Positions 1 through 9,458 are shown, numbered from the stretch's first letter. The stretch: 64,000 nt of DNA from SAR116 cluster bacterium AG-337-N21 (GCA_003282145.1 QBZZ01000003.1:87995-151994); one strand, 5' to 3'. Notes: generated by a model from the sequence alone, not told the origin. Numbers and translations: made by a program.

Positions 1-385
1 TTTCATCTTTCAGCCTATATTTTAAAAATTTTAGAGATTCAAATGTTTGGTCTACTGAAATTACAGTTTTACAACGTTTAGCTAAAGGAACACTTAGGGC
101 ACCCCACATACAGCCATAATCAATACACAACTCATTACCACTTAATTCCAATAATTCAAGGCCACCTTCTCTTTTGGGACTAAATATAACATCGTATAAT
201 TTAGGGTGAAGACGTTGTATAGCTTTTTTAGTGCCACTCTTCTTTGCATTTAATAGCAAATCTTTATTTTCATCTACATTTAAATTAGACCAATATCCAT
301 TTTGATCATTTTTATCACAAAAAACATCTTCTTTCTTTTCAAAAATTTTTGAAAAGTAATTTGAAATTTTCGTTTCTGAAGACAA
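1..385 (-). CDS. SAM-dependent methyltransferase, N-terminal part (runs off the left edge)
   Basis: The first 128 codons of a gene whose 3' end lies outside the window. I place the start at the TTG at 385, because AAGGA sits 7 bases upstream of it and the ATG at 401 is followed at once by a stop. The class I methyltransferase glycine motif is visible as IDYGCMWGAL at residues 88-97, followed by an acidic loop VDQT at 111-114 where the SAM ribose usually binds. The motif is degenerate (second Gly replaced by Met). It lies 10 bases after the CDP-alcohol transferase-like gene and is the last gene of the glycan operon seen here. The substrate cannot be read from this fragment. Confidence 0.75.
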   Translation of the reverse strand, partial: MSSETKISNYFSKIFEKKEDVFCDKNDQNGYWSNLNVDENKDLLLNAKKSGTKKAIQRLHPKLYDVIFSPKREGGLELLELSGNELCIDYGCMWGALSVPLAKRCKTVISVDQTFESLKFLKYRLKDE

Positions 386-395
386 TAAACTATCC

Positions 396-1247
396 TTACA
401 TTTTCTTAAATTTTTTAACCCAATTGCCTGTGAAAAAAATATAAAAGTCCACAATATAAATTAAAAAACTTTTAACTGAAACTAGTATGAAGATATATGG
501 AGTAATAAAAATATCAAGATATAATTGCTCTATAAATATAATTAGCAAAATAAGGTCTACGTTTCTAGCCCTATCGTCAAAAATGTAATATAAAAATTTA
601 AAACGATTGATTAAATTACCAAAATTTGTTTTGGAAAGATTGCTTAACGCTTCCTGAGCTTTAGATTTTGTTTTTGTTTTAATTACATTTATTTCATTAT
701 TTGTAATTTCTCTTAACAATAAATCTGAAGAATATACACTAATTAGTATTGAATTAAATAAACAATATAAAATAACAAAATACAAAAAAACAACATCGGA
801 ATTTTGATTATATGAATACAAGCCCAATCCACAATAAAAAAAAATAGAGTTAACTCGAGCGCCATAAGCATCCAATAAATGTCCAACTAAAGTTTGCTGA
901 TTTTTAAACCTCGCAACTTGGCCATCAGCCCAATCAAATACTCCTTTATTAAATATAAAAAAAGCGCCTAAAAAAATTAAAGGTAAATAATCAGTAGCAA
1001 TACAAATTGAACCTAGAAGACCGAAAGCTATATATAAAAAAGTAGTGGTATTAGCGTTAATTCCCAGATGTAAAAAAATATAAGTAATAAAAATGCTACA
1101 TTCCGCGTAATATTTTGCTTTGAGATAAGTGTATGGTGAAGATCTCCAATTGTTCAAATCAAGTTCAAACTTATCACTTATATAGTCAGACCAATTATAT
1201 TTATAATTTTCTTCTCTAATCTCTGCGTAGGTAGGAATTTTTTTCAT
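396..1247 (-). CDS. CDP-alcohol phosphatidyltransferase-like membrane protein lacking the last motif Asp
   Basis: Integral membrane protein of 283 residues with several hydrophobic segments (about 50-100, 132-175, 228-275). It carries the CDP-alcohol phosphotransferase signature D-xx-DG-xx-AR-x8-G-xxx-D: D105, D108-G109, A112-R113, G122 and D126 are all present. The fourth Asp, expected at position 130, is Ala. In the family the first three Asp bind metal and CDP and the fourth is proposed as the general base, so catalysis is doubtful or differs. In this locus it could move a CMP-activated alcohol or phosphonate, such as an aminoethylphosphonate head group, onto a glycan or lipid; this is inference from context. 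GAGG lies 7 bases before the ATG. Confidence 0.8.
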   Translation of the reverse strand: MKKIPTYAEIREENYKYNWSDYISDKFELDLNNWRSSPYTYLKAKYYAECSIFITYIFLHLGINANTTTFLYIAFGLLGSICIATDYLPLIFLGAFFIFNKGVFDWADGQVARFKNQQTLVGHLLDAYGARVNSIFFYCGLGLYSYNQNSDVVFLYFVILYCLFNSILISVYSSDLLLREITNNEINVIKTKTKSKAQEALSNLSKTNFGNLINRFKFLYYIFDDRARNVDLILLIIFIEQLYLDIFITPYIFILVSVKSFLIYIVDFYIFFTGNWVKKFKKM

Positions 1248-1256
1248 TAATAAACC

Positions 1257-2990
1257 TCATTGTTTCAAAATGTTAGATAGTTTAATAGTATGGTTTTGTG
1301 GATAGTGACAGAAAGTATCACAAAAATTTTTAACTGAATTCTGTACATCTTTGCTAAACCACCAAGTGTCAACTTTATCCCATACATCTATTAATTTTTT
1401 AGCAGCGGATTCTGGTGAATTATGAAATACACCAACATTTTTAAGCTGTTTAAAATTTGCTTCTACTTCTGGCTTTAATTCCCAATAGTTTGGGTTCCAA
1501 AACATTATTGTTGGAAAATTCATTGAAAGCGTTTCTAGGTATGTAGTTGCATTGTAAGATGCTACAAAAATTCTTGAATGAGATAGAGTGGTAAAAAAGT
1601 TTGTTTTTCCCTCATCTAACTTCATTTTTGGAAACATTTGTCTCCATCTGTGTTTTTGGTTTAGCCCTCCATCGTTAGGATATAATCTTATAACAAATTT
1701 TTTTTTAATTTTCTGGGGTAATTTATCAACAAATTTATATTGATCATTGAAGTATTCAAGCCATTGACCAAATCCCATTGGAACACTATATAAATTCTGA
1801 CTAAAAATAGGTAACCCCATTTGGGCAATCAAGCCTTTACCATCCTTAGAAGGTTTAACTGATTTTAGTCCAAATAACTTATGTATACCTAGTGGAATAG
1901 TCTTACTATTACTTTTCCATCCCCATGTGAGAAATTTATCACAGATCAAAAATTGATGATCTTCTGAGAAATTCCATTTAGACTGTCCATAATTTCCCCC
2001 GTGCTGTCCTATTAAAAATTTTGTTCCATTTTCTGTTTGTGTACCTATCCAATTTTTAGTTAAATCGTCTGTGTTCCAAGAATTACAGTCAAAAATAGCG
2101 CTGGCTCTTTGAGGATAATACTTAAAAGTTAGTCGTTTTGTCTCTTTATAACCTTCTAAATAAGACTTAGGCATATGTTTTGGAAGAATTTTAAAAATGA
2201 ATTTATGAAAAAGATTTTGAAAATTATCATCTATTATTTTCCAATTTCTAAATTTACTGTCAACTTCAAAATTAGGGAGTGGTGTTCTGAACCAAAAACT
2301 TGGAAATTGTCCTAATTTAAGTTGAATTTTGATTAGCTCTTTTAGGGGTAAGTAGCTTGAAATGATAAATACATCATTTTCTCCAAAAACAAAATTACTT
2401 ATTTTATTACAAATTATTTTAAATCTTGTACGATTTTTAGCTGTCTTTATTGGTTTTACCAACAAATTTTTATTTATAATTTTAGGAGAAACTTTTTTTT
2501 GTCTTTCTTGTAAAATTAATTGAAATATATATTGGTTCCATTCTTCAGTATCAGAAACTTGATCAAATTCTTTCATATCATTAGCGATAAAATGTTTAAT
2601 TTTAACTTTGAAAAACAAACCTGATTCCGTTGAATCAAGTTTGTTTATTGCACTTCGAACAATCTCCCATCGATCAAAAACAATTTGAATAAAGTTTCCC
2701 AACCAAGGTCCAACAATTATTCTCCAATAACGCGTTGAAAAGTTAACTTTATGAACTTCATTTAAAATTTCTGTTAATTTAATAAGCATTATTTCGTAAA
2801 AAGTAGTTAGTTCTTTAAAATCCAAAAAAAGTTTGTCTCTATCATTCCAATGATATTCTAGACTTTGAAAATTATTGATATTGTCAAATTTTTTGTTTTT
2901 TAAACACCATTGTCCAAAATTGATATAATTAAAATCTTTTTGAATTTCATTTGGTTTACCTAAGTTAGTAAGAATAAAGAGCTTACGCAT
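1257..2990 (-). CDS. LIC12162-family putative transferase
   Basis: Soluble 577-residue protein resembling the family described as putative transferase, LIC12162 family, found in O-antigen and surface-polysaccharide loci. Recognised from the N-terminus (RKLFILTNLGKPNE), the RYWRIIVGPWL segment near residue 87 and the C-terminal half, which has glycosyltransferase-like features: QHGGNYGQ near residue 330 and a segment with SRIFVASYNATTYLE near 475, as in CDP-glycerol or capsule transferases. It probably adds a sugar or phospho-group to the surface glycan, but the reaction is not known. The start is ATG, 4 bases after the stop of the upstream methyltransferase gene and 9 bases before the CDP-alcohol transferase-like gene. 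Confidence 0.75.
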   Translation of the reverse strand: MRKLFILTNLGKPNEIQKDFNYINFGQWCLKNKKFDNINNFQSLEYHWNDRDKLFLDFKELTTFYEIMLIKLTEILNEVHKVNFSTRYWRIIVGPWLGNFIQIVFDRWEIVRSAINKLDSTESGLFFKVKIKHFIANDMKEFDQVSDTEEWNQYIFQLILQERQKKVSPKIINKNLLVKPIKTAKNRTRFKIICNKISNFVFGENDVFIISSYLPLKELIKIQLKLGQFPSFWFRTPLPNFEVDSKFRNWKIIDDNFQNLFHKFIFKILPKHMPKSYLEGYKETKRLTFKYYPQRASAIFDCNSWNTDDLTKNWIGTQTENGTKFLIGQHGGNYGQSKWNFSEDHQFLICDKFLTWGWKSNSKTIPLGIHKLFGLKSVKPSKDGKGLIAQMGLPIFSQNLYSVPMGFGQWLEYFNDQYKFVDKLPQKIKKKFVIRLYPNDGGLNQKHRWRQMFPKMKLDEGKTNFFTTLSHSRIFVASYNATTYLETLSMNFPTIMFWNPNYWELKPEVEANFKQLKNVGVFHNSPESAAKKLIDVWDKVDTWWFSKDVQNSVKNFCDTFCHYPQNHTIKLSNILKQ

Positions 2991-2994
2991 TTTC

Positions 2995-3964
2995 TTAACC
3001 CTTACTTATTTTAGCTTTGGCAACAATTCTTATCGACGTATTATTTAAAATAGTAACCCTGTGTTTAAATATGTTTTCAATTTTTTTTAATAAAAATGAA
3101 TTAAATATTCGATCAATTAAAAAATGACTAAAGAGTTTAATACTTTTTCTATTATTTGCTCCTTTAAGAAAATAATCTGATGTTAATTCAGTATGTAATA
3201 GTTCCCAACCACATTGGTTAAGAATTTTTTCTAAACTCATTTTACTAAAAAAAATTAAATGTGGTGCATTATTTTCAGTTAATTCATCCACATTTCGAAA
3301 ATCATCATTTGGAACCTCAACAATTAAAATACCGTCCCTAGAGATAACACTGGTCAAATCTTCAAGTAAAATTTTAGCTTCATTAGAGGTGAAATGCTCT
3401 AATGCATGTGACATTAATATTAATTTAGCTTTCAAGTTTTCAGTTTTAAAATGTTTTATAGATTTAAATCTTTTGGATAACTCCATAAAAAAAAACTTTT
3501 TTACAAAATCTTGTGTCAAATCAACAATATATCTTTTCTTAGCTTTTAATAAGGCTATGGACGTAATTGCCGATTTGCCAGCACCACCACCAATATCCAA
3601 AAATATGTCTTTTTTTTTAAAATTAATAAATTTTTTTGCCAACATTATTTGACTAAAACTTCTAACATCTAGTCTATAAAAACCAATAAAATACAATAAT
3701 ATTTTTGAAAAATTGAACAATTTTGGGATAAAATTTTTAATGGATCTTAGTTTCCAATATTGTTTTTCATAAAAACTATTTATAACTTCATTATTAGGAA
3801 TATTTAAAGCTTCGGAAAAACCACAATTTATACAAGTTTTGATGGTAATATTATTAAAAATTGTTTCTTTTGAGTATATAAAATCATTATAATTAAATAT
3901 TTTATTTTTTGAGCTACTACAGATGAGGCAATTTTTTTTTCTTTAATTTTTGAGTCATGATCAT
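2995..3964 (-). CDS. Zinc-ribbon class I methyltransferase, reading frame broken by an A9 run
   Basis: The uninterrupted frame covers only 2995-3720 or slightly more, with the SAM motif FLDIGGGAGKS and a later acidic loop IVDLTQDF. The same frame stays open and protein-like upstream to about 3942, giving two CxxC pairs (CLIC and CINC), the zinc-binding N-terminus of C-methyltransferases of modified sugars, but it has no start codon. An ATG at 3964, overlapping the upstream stop as ATGA with GGAGG 12 bases before it, reads M-I-M-T-Q-K-L-K-K-K and then hits a nine-A run (3932-3940). Removing one A joins both parts into 322 residues with Cys at about 12, 15, 44 and 47. It is either a sequence error, a slippage-dependent gene or a recent lesion. 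Confidence 0.75.
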
Positions 3965-4797
3965 AGGATTGAGCGTCCTCCGTCAATTATCAAATTTTGA
4001 CCAGTCATATAAGAAGAAGCATCTGAACATAAGAACTGTATGGCAGATCTATACTCATTTTTTCTTGCCATCCGTTCTAAAGGTATTGTTCTATTAATTT
4101 TTTTTACAAATTCTATACCTTGTTCATGTGCAATTCCACCTGGAGACAAGGCGTTACATCTAATATTTTTTTCAGCCCAATATGACGCTGTATATTTTGT
4201 AAGTCCAATTAAACCATGTTTTATTACAGAATAAGTTACTGGCTTAACTGACTGTAGATGATCTGGAATAGATTTTTTTTTATATAATCTCTGGTCTGGA
4301 GCTATAACTGAGAGATCAGATGCAATATTTACAATAACACCACCACTTTTTTTTTGTGACATTTCTGTACCAAAAATCTGAGTGCATAAAAAAGCACCTG
4401 TTAAACCAACATTTAATTCTTTATTCCACGCACTTAAATTAAAATTTTCTATTCTTGTTGAATTTGTGAGCTTTGAATAATTATCAACTTTAGAATCAAT
4501 GGCTGCATTGTTGATCAAGATATCTAAATTCAAATTAAAATCAGTAATTAATTTGTTAACATGTATAATGCTACTTGTTTCGGTGACATCCATTTCTAAA
4601 TAAATACATTTGTCCTCAGGGAACCTTTTTTTAATGTCTTCCTTACTCTTATTAAGTGATTCTAAACAATTATCGGTAAGTATAACAGTTGAACCACATT
4701 CTAAAAGAGCAAATGCATGTTCTAAACCCAATAAACCTGCACCACCAGTAATAAGAGCAGTTTTACCAGTTAAATCAAACGACTTTAATCCTGACAT
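3961..4797 (-). CDS. Short-chain dehydrogenase/reductase of the glycan locus
   Basis: Classical SDR of about 278 residues. The N-terminal Rossmann motif TGGAGLLG is near residue 17, NNAAID follows beta-4, a catalytic Ser lies near 157 and YSVIK near 187, and the C-terminus reads LIIDGG. The Ser-to-Tyr spacing is longer than usual by about 15 residues, an insert that may shape the sugar pocket. It probably oxidises or reduces a sugar or sugar-nucleotide intermediate with NAD(P). I chose the ATG at 4797, which begins just before the Rossmann fold; an in-frame TTG at 4869 would overlap the ABC gene and add 24 residues without a recognisable match. It ends in an ATGA overlap with the zinc-ribbon methyltransferase. 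Confidence 0.85.
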   Translation of the reverse strand: MSGLKSFDLTGKTALITGGAGLLGLEHAFALLECGSTVILTDNCLESLNKSKEDIKKRFPEDKCIYLEMDVTETSSIIHVNKLITDFNLNLDILINNAAIDSKVDNYSKLTNSTRIENFNLSAWNKELNVGLTGAFLCTQIFGTEMSQKKSGGVIVNIASDLSVIAPDQRLYKKKSIPDHLQSVKPVTYSVIKHGLIGLTKYTASYWAEKNIRCNALSPGGIAHEQGIEFVKKINRTIPLERMARKNEYRSAIQFLCSDASSYMTGQNLIIDGGRSIL

Positions 4798-4855
4798 ATT
4801 ACAACTTTCTTTTGCTAAGCACCTTTTTAAAAAATACTTTGCTTTTAATTTAAAA

Positions 4856-6655
4856 TCATTTTTGATCAACTAAACTTTGAAATGATTTTGAGTTTTTAGA
4901 TAAATATTCAAATGAACCTCTCATAGAAATCTTACCTTCTTCAATAAAGTTGATTTCATCACAATATTTTAAGTTTGATAAATTATGAGTTATTACAATT
5001 ATTGTTTTTTTATCCTTTATTTTTTCAATAGCTCTCATTATTTCTTTTTCTGTGTTTCGATCTAAAGAGCTTGTTGCCTCGTCAAAAACAAGTATATCTG
5101 GATCTTTATACAAAGCTCTAGCTATGCTAAGCCTTTGCCTTTGTCCACCTGAAAGTTGTGATCCATTTTCACCGATAACAGTTTCATAACCCTTATTCAA
5201 ATTATTTTTAATAAAACCGTGTAAATTTGCTATTTTAGCAGCCCTTTGCACGGATGCCATGTTAATTTCATCTTTGTTTATACAAAAAGCAATATTAGAA
5301 GCTATCGTATCATCTAGGAGATGAACTTCTTGTGGAACATAACCAATTTTTTTCCACCAGTTTTTAATATTTTTACTTTCAAGTCTTATATCATCAATTT
5401 CAATATAACCTTTTTGAGGCACTAAAAGCCCGAAAAGGAGATCTATTATTGTTGATTTTCCGCTACCGCTTACGCCAGCCAATCCTGTAACTTTATTAAA
5501 ATCAAATTTTAATGACAAGTTAGAAATTGCAATCATTTTTGAATTTTTATAGGAATATGTAACATCTTTAAATTTAATGGATTTTCTAAAATTAAAATCT
5601 TCTATATCAAACTTTGACAACGTCCTTTTATTTTGTTTACTATTTAATTCAGATATTACTTTCTCTGCAGAAAATCCAGAAAAACTTAATTGAGTTATGC
5701 TTCTGTAAACTTGTTGTAAGGCTGGCAAAATCTTATAACCTGCAAATGCGTAAAGGGATATAATTGGAATAACTTCGTTGAGATTCTTTTCCAGAGACAT
5801 AAAAAATAAGGTTATAGCCACTACACCTCCAAAAGCAATAGCCTCAATTAAGTACCGTGGAAGCCAAGAAATTGAGTCAGCGAGAGCTTGTGTTGTTGCA
5901 TATATTTTTGCTGGAATAACAAAATTTTCTAATGTTTTATCCTCTAATCCTCTTAGTCTTATTTCTTTTAAGACACTGAAAGTAGTATTTACAATTTTAA
6001 ATCTTTTCTGATTAGCTTCGTATCTTTCTTTTCCTATTTTATAGAGAATATGTTTAAAAATCTTAAATATTGTTAGGTATGATCCAAATAAAACAAATAA
6101 AATAATAAAAGTTAAAATTGGTTCAAAAATTAGTAAAAGTGTCACTAAGGAAAAAATTACTAAAACTTGAGATAATCCTAACAATATAGGTATTAACGCT
6201 CTATTAACTAATTGACTAATTTCAGATAAAATGTCTGCTTTAAGATCAGCACTATTTTGTAAAAAAAACCATTCATAATTTTTAGCCAAATAATATTTGA
6301 GTAAATTGGTACTCAGACTAAATTCAGTCATCAAAGAAAATTTTAAAACTAAATATGTGGTTAAAGCTTTGAAGCTCAGTGATAATATAAGAAAAATAAA
6401 CACTACTGTCCCTAGAAAAAAAATAAAATTTGTTTCGTTTTCAAATTCGAAAAAATTGTAGGTGTATTTCAAAAAAATTTGAGTGTGTATGGTGTTAGGG
6501 TCACTTGCAACTGTCATAAAAGGGATGACTGTAGCAACTCCAGTTGCATCAATTAAACCATTAAGAATCATAAGAAACAAAATGAAATATGATTTTTTAT
6601 TATGAACTTCAAAAAATAGAATAAATACAGAAACATAGAATTTCAAGTTTTTCAT
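4856..6655 (-). CDS. ABC exporter, fused membrane and ATPase domains (MsbA/PglK type)
   Basis: A 599-residue half-transporter: six membrane segments in the first 330 residues, then an ATPase domain with Walker A GVSGSGKST near 392, signature LSGGQRQRLSIARAL near 502, Walker B ILVFDEATSSLD near 523 and the switch His in ITHN near 557. This architecture, working as a homodimer, fits lipid-linked oligosaccharide or lipid A flippases (MsbA, PglK). Sitting inside the glycan locus, it most likely flips a lipid-linked glycan across the inner membrane. All ATPase motifs are intact. Substrate specificity cannot be read from sequence. A 64-base gap separates it from the upstream SDR. Confidence 0.88.
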   Translation of the reverse strand: MKNLKFYVSVFILFFEVHNKKSYFILFLMILNGLIDATGVATVIPFMTVASDPNTIHTQIFLKYTYNFFEFENETNFIFFLGTVVFIFLILSLSFKALTTYLVLKFSLMTEFSLSTNLLKYYLAKNYEWFFLQNSADLKADILSEISQLVNRALIPILLGLSQVLVIFSLVTLLLIFEPILTFIILFVLFGSYLTIFKIFKHILYKIGKERYEANQKRFKIVNTTFSVLKEIRLRGLEDKTLENFVIPAKIYATTQALADSISWLPRYLIEAIAFGGVVAITLFFMSLEKNLNEVIPIISLYAFAGYKILPALQQVYRSITQLSFSGFSAEKVISELNSKQNKRTLSKFDIEDFNFRKSIKFKDVTYSYKNSKMIAISNLSLKFDFNKVTGLAGVSGSGKSTIIDLLFGLLVPQKGYIEIDDIRLESKNIKNWWKKIGYVPQEVHLLDDTIASNIAFCINKDEINMASVQRAAKIANLHGFIKNNLNKGYETVIGENGSQLSGGQRQRLSIARALYKDPDILVFDEATSSLDRNTEKEIMRAIEKIKDKKTIIVITHNLSNLKYCDEINFIEEGKISMRGSFEYLSKNSKSFQSLVDQK

Positions 6656-6719
6656 AAATATTCGTCCTGTAGATTAATATTAAGTGATGACGTTGTAAAT
6701 TAAACCAGATATATAAATC

Positions 6720-7484
6720 TTAATTAAATTTACGGACTTGTCCTCCATCAATTTTCCACAAACTACCTGTTGTAAACATAGAATGTTCACTGACTAAAAA
6801 GCCAATCGTTTTTGCAATTTCTTCACCACTTCCAAATATTTTTAACGGTACTTCTTTATTAAGCATATCTTTAACTTCATCTCTGTTGTTTTTTAGTTTT
6901 TCTTTCCATGAAGAATCTTGAAACATTAGATTTCCTGGTATTATTGCATTAATCCTTATTCCACGCTTACCTAATACTGGGGCATAGGAATTTACAAAAG
7001 AATTAATTGCAGATTTTGCCACACTGTAAGTTATTGGAGCGCCCTTAATTCTCTCTAAACCACAGATTGAAGATATACAAATTATGCTAGAATTATTATT
7101 AGTGTCCAATATCTTTGAAAAATAATAAATAGTATTCAAAGTAGACCAAAAATTTAATTCGAAAACTCTCCTCCACTCATTAATATTTTCTTCACCAGGT
7201 GGAACTGATTTACCACTACCTACATTGCATATGAGGACATTAATTTTTTTGTAATTTTTTTTTATAGCATTATATAACTTTTCAGTTGTTTTTTCGCACG
7301 AAATATCACCATGAAAGTAACCTGCATCATTCAATTGTTTGCTACTCTCTTTGAGTTTGTCTATGTTAGTACCGTTTAAAATAACGTTTGCATTTTCATT
7401 ATGAAAAAATTTAGCTATTTCAAATCCTAGTCCAGAAGAAGATCCTGTTATAAATATGTTTTTATTTTTAAAATTATAGTTCAT
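6720..7484 (-). CDS. Short-chain dehydrogenase/reductase
   Basis: Classical SDR of 254 residues using the ATG at 7484, which overlaps the end of the TIM-barrel gene by 11 bases, suggesting translational coupling. An earlier in-frame start at 7538 would only add a tail inside that gene. Visible motifs are TGSSSGLG near the N-terminus, NVGSG in place of the NNAG loop, a Ser in ICISSICGLE, the catalytic pair in ITYSVAKSA, INAIIPGN, and WKIDGG at the end. It is presumably NAD(P)-dependent, acting on a sugar intermediate together with the neighbouring TIM-barrel epimerase. The exact substrate is not deducible. Confidence 0.85.
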   Translation of the reverse strand: MNYNFKNKNIFITGSSSGLGFEIAKFFHNENANVILNGTNIDKLKESSKQLNDAGYFHGDISCEKTTEKLYNAIKKNYKKINVLICNVGSGKSVPPGEENINEWRRVFELNFWSTLNTIYYFSKILDTNNNSSIICISSICGLERIKGAPITYSVAKSAINSFVNSYAPVLGKRGIRINAIIPGNLMFQDSSWKEKLKNNRDEVKDMLNKEVPLKIFGSGEEIAKTIGFLVSEHSMFTTGSLWKIDGGQVRKFN

Positions 7485-8310
7485 TGTAACATTCCAAAAA
7501 GAATTTTCTGTTTTTGATGAGTTCAACAACGTGGTCATTATTTTTTGCCCTAGCTGTTTGTAGAATATAATTTCCAGAATATTTACTTTTTTTCAATTCA
7601 CTTAAAACTTTCTTTAATTGTAAAGAACCCTCGGATAAAGGTACTGTAGAACCACCAAGAGGTCTATCCTTTACATGAACATTAACTATGCGTGAACCAT
7701 ATGATTCAATCTCCTCTGTCGGATCGTACCCTTCACATGCACTATTTCCCATATCGTAATTTATTCCAAAATATTTTCTATCAAACTCTTTAATGAATAT
7801 AAGATTTTCTTGTGGATTTAAATCTGTTTCAAAGGCAACCATGATTCTTGTGGACTTAATGATTGGCAGTAAAGTCTTTAGACCATTTTCAAATTTTTTT
7901 TCTTGAGAAACATTTTCTATATTTCCATTGTCAACTAGTGGAACTACTATTAGATCAATTCCAATTTCTCTAGAAGAAGAAATTATTTTTTTAAACTTTG
8001 ATAATAATTCTTCATAATTCTCTTCAGATTTAGATTTCCAAAAGGGATTTTGCATAATACAGTCACAAGTAATAGACGGTATATTTAACCCGAATTTATT
8101 TTTTAATTTTTTTACTTTATTTTTGCCTGATGAATTGATAATGGGGTTGCCATAAAAACCATCATCATCAATTGTCCATTCCATCTTTGTGAAATTGTAC
8201 TGTTTTGCGATTTGAAATTCTTTTTCCCATTCAAGAATAGGAAAAGCTTGTATTCTTTTTTTTATCATGTTTACTAAACGACCTTGCATAAAGCCAAGAT
8301 TTTCAGTCAT
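7474..8310 (-). CDS. Sugar phosphate isomerase/epimerase-type TIM barrel protein
   Basis: About 278 residues of the AP endonuclease 2 / xylose-isomerase-like TIM barrel superfamily. Likely metal-ligand segments are AFETDLNP, NYDMGNSACEG, VNVHVKDRP and VPLSEG, in the order expected for hydroxypyruvate isomerase or IolE-like enzymes. I use the ATG at 8310, which overlaps the upstream methyltransferase stop by 8 bases and begins TENLGFMQGRL, a typical family N-terminus; the frame extends 11 codons further only inside the upstream gene. It probably epimerises or isomerises a sugar or sugar phosphate for the glycan. A related TIM domain is fused to the NeuB-like synthase at 12142-14029. Confidence 0.8.
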   Translation of the reverse strand: MTENLGFMQGRLVNMIKKRIQAFPILEWEKEFQIAKQYNFTKMEWTIDDDGFYGNPIINSSGKNKVKKLKNKFGLNIPSITCDCIMQNPFWKSKSEENYEELLSKFKKIISSSREIGIDLIVVPLVDNGNIENVSQEKKFENGLKTLLPIIKSTRIMVAFETDLNPQENLIFIKEFDRKYFGINYDMGNSACEGYDPTEEIESYGSRIVNVHVKDRPLGGSTVPLSEGSLQLKKVLSELKKSKYSGNYILQTARAKNNDHVVELIKNRKFFLECYNEL

Positions 8311-8974
8311 TTTTTGTACCAGTTGCAAGTAACATCGTTTCATGAGAAAATTTTATAACTTTTGAAAATTTTCTTAGAAATCTTGGCGTAGTCAGACGTA
8401 TAAGCTCAGACAATATATAATATATTCTACTTTTCCATACGAAAGGTAGTTGTTTAAAATATTCAACTTTAACATTTTGAAAATCAGCCAATATATGTAA
8501 ATCAGATAAAGATGATTTCATGAATGGTGTTCTATGAGTATAATCGTCAAAGTAATCACGATAATAGTGCTCCCAAGCAGGACACATCGTTATAACTCTC
8601 CCACCCGGCTTCAAAACTCTCTTAATTTCAATTGCTAAATTTTCAGGATAATATAAATGTTCTATTACAGATTTTGAAAAAATTGTATCAAATGTATTAT
8701 CATTAAAAGGTAACTTTTCGTTTACTAAGTCACATTTTTTAAATTTAAAAGATTTATAATGTTCTAAACAGTGGTCAGAAATATCTATTCCATAAATATA
8801 CGTTACATTTTTTGAAAAAGCATTTGTAAAATCACCTCTACCACAACCTATATCTAAAAAATTTGATTTTTTTTTAACATTATATTTTTTACATAAAAAA
8901 TCACACAATTGTTGCGGATATTTAGTCTTTGGCCGATCTTTTTCATTGTAAATTAACTTAACGTAATCCGTCAT
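8303..8974 (-). CDS. Class I SAM-dependent methyltransferase
   Basis: Soluble 223-residue protein with the full class I methyltransferase core. Motif I FLDIGCGRGDF is near residue 39, the acidic ribose-binding loop IYGIDISD near 60, a post-II segment FDTIFSKSVIEHL near 110 and RVLKPGGRVI near 130 (the Methyltransf_11 fold). It lies in the glycan operon between the VOC gene and the TIM-barrel gene, so methylation of a sugar or a glycan terminus is the natural guess; small-molecule methylation cannot be excluded. The start ATG at 8974 is separated by 49 bases from the VOC stop. Confidence 0.85.
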   Translation of the reverse strand: MTDYVKLIYNEKDRPKTKYPQQLCDFLCKKYNVKKKSNFLDIGCGRGDFTNAFSKNVTYIYGIDISDHCLEHYKSFKFKKCDLVNEKLPFNDNTFDTIFSKSVIEHLYYPENLAIEIKRVLKPGGRVITMCPAWEHYYRDYFDDYTHRTPFMKSSLSDLHILADFQNVKVEYFKQLPFVWKSRIYYILSELIRLTTPRFLRKFSKVIKFSHETMLLATGTKND

Positions 8975-9023
8975 TTTTTTTCCATATTATTTATTATTAG
9001 TATAAGCAAATGATTAATATCCT

Positions 9024-9458
9024 TTATTTCACTATTTCTACTAACTCTATAATAATGCCCTCAGGACCTTCAGCATAAGTCATTTTAGCTGTACCATCAG
9101 GAGAAATTTGAGGAGGGGCTTTGAAAGTTAATTTTTTATCTTTTTGTTCCTCATAAACTTTATCAAGATCTTCAACAGTAAAGGCCAAATGAGTTAGCCC
9201 TGTGGAATTTGTATAACCGTTCCATTTCAATTTGTCTGGGTGAGATTTAAATTTTAATAATTCTAATAAGCTTCCGTCAGGCGCAATTAGCTTAATTGTT
9301 TTTAATCTTACATCCTTTAATCCCATAATATTATCAATATGATTCCCATTTTCGTTCATCTCACGATGTATTTTAAAACCCATAGTATCACACCAAAATT
9401 TAATTGCGTCGTCTAGTTGATTTACAACTAAACCGACATGTCGAAATGAAATAATCAA
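9024..9458 (-). CDS. VOC-family (glyoxalase/bleomycin resistance fold) protein
   Basis: A 144-residue vicinal oxygen chelate protein made of two beta-alpha-beta-beta-beta units. Candidate metal ligands are His7 in FRHVGLV, a Glu in SLLELLKF, a His in GLTHLAF and a Glu in IIIELVEI, the H-E-H-E pattern of glyoxalase I and methylmalonyl-CoA epimerase. This suggests an epimerase, isomerase or lyase acting on a carbonyl intermediate. The start is TTG at 9458, overlapping the stop of the aminotransferase gene as TTGA, so the two are probably translationally coupled. Its presence inside a sugar operon is unusual, and the function is unassigned. Confidence 0.8.
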   Translation of the reverse strand: MIISFRHVGLVVNQLDDAIKFWCDTMGFKIHREMNENGNHIDNIMGLKDVRLKTIKLIAPDGSLLELLKFKSHPDKLKWNGYTNSTGLTHLAFTVEDLDKVYEEQKDKKLTFKAPPQISPDGTAKMTYAEGPEGIIIELVEIVK

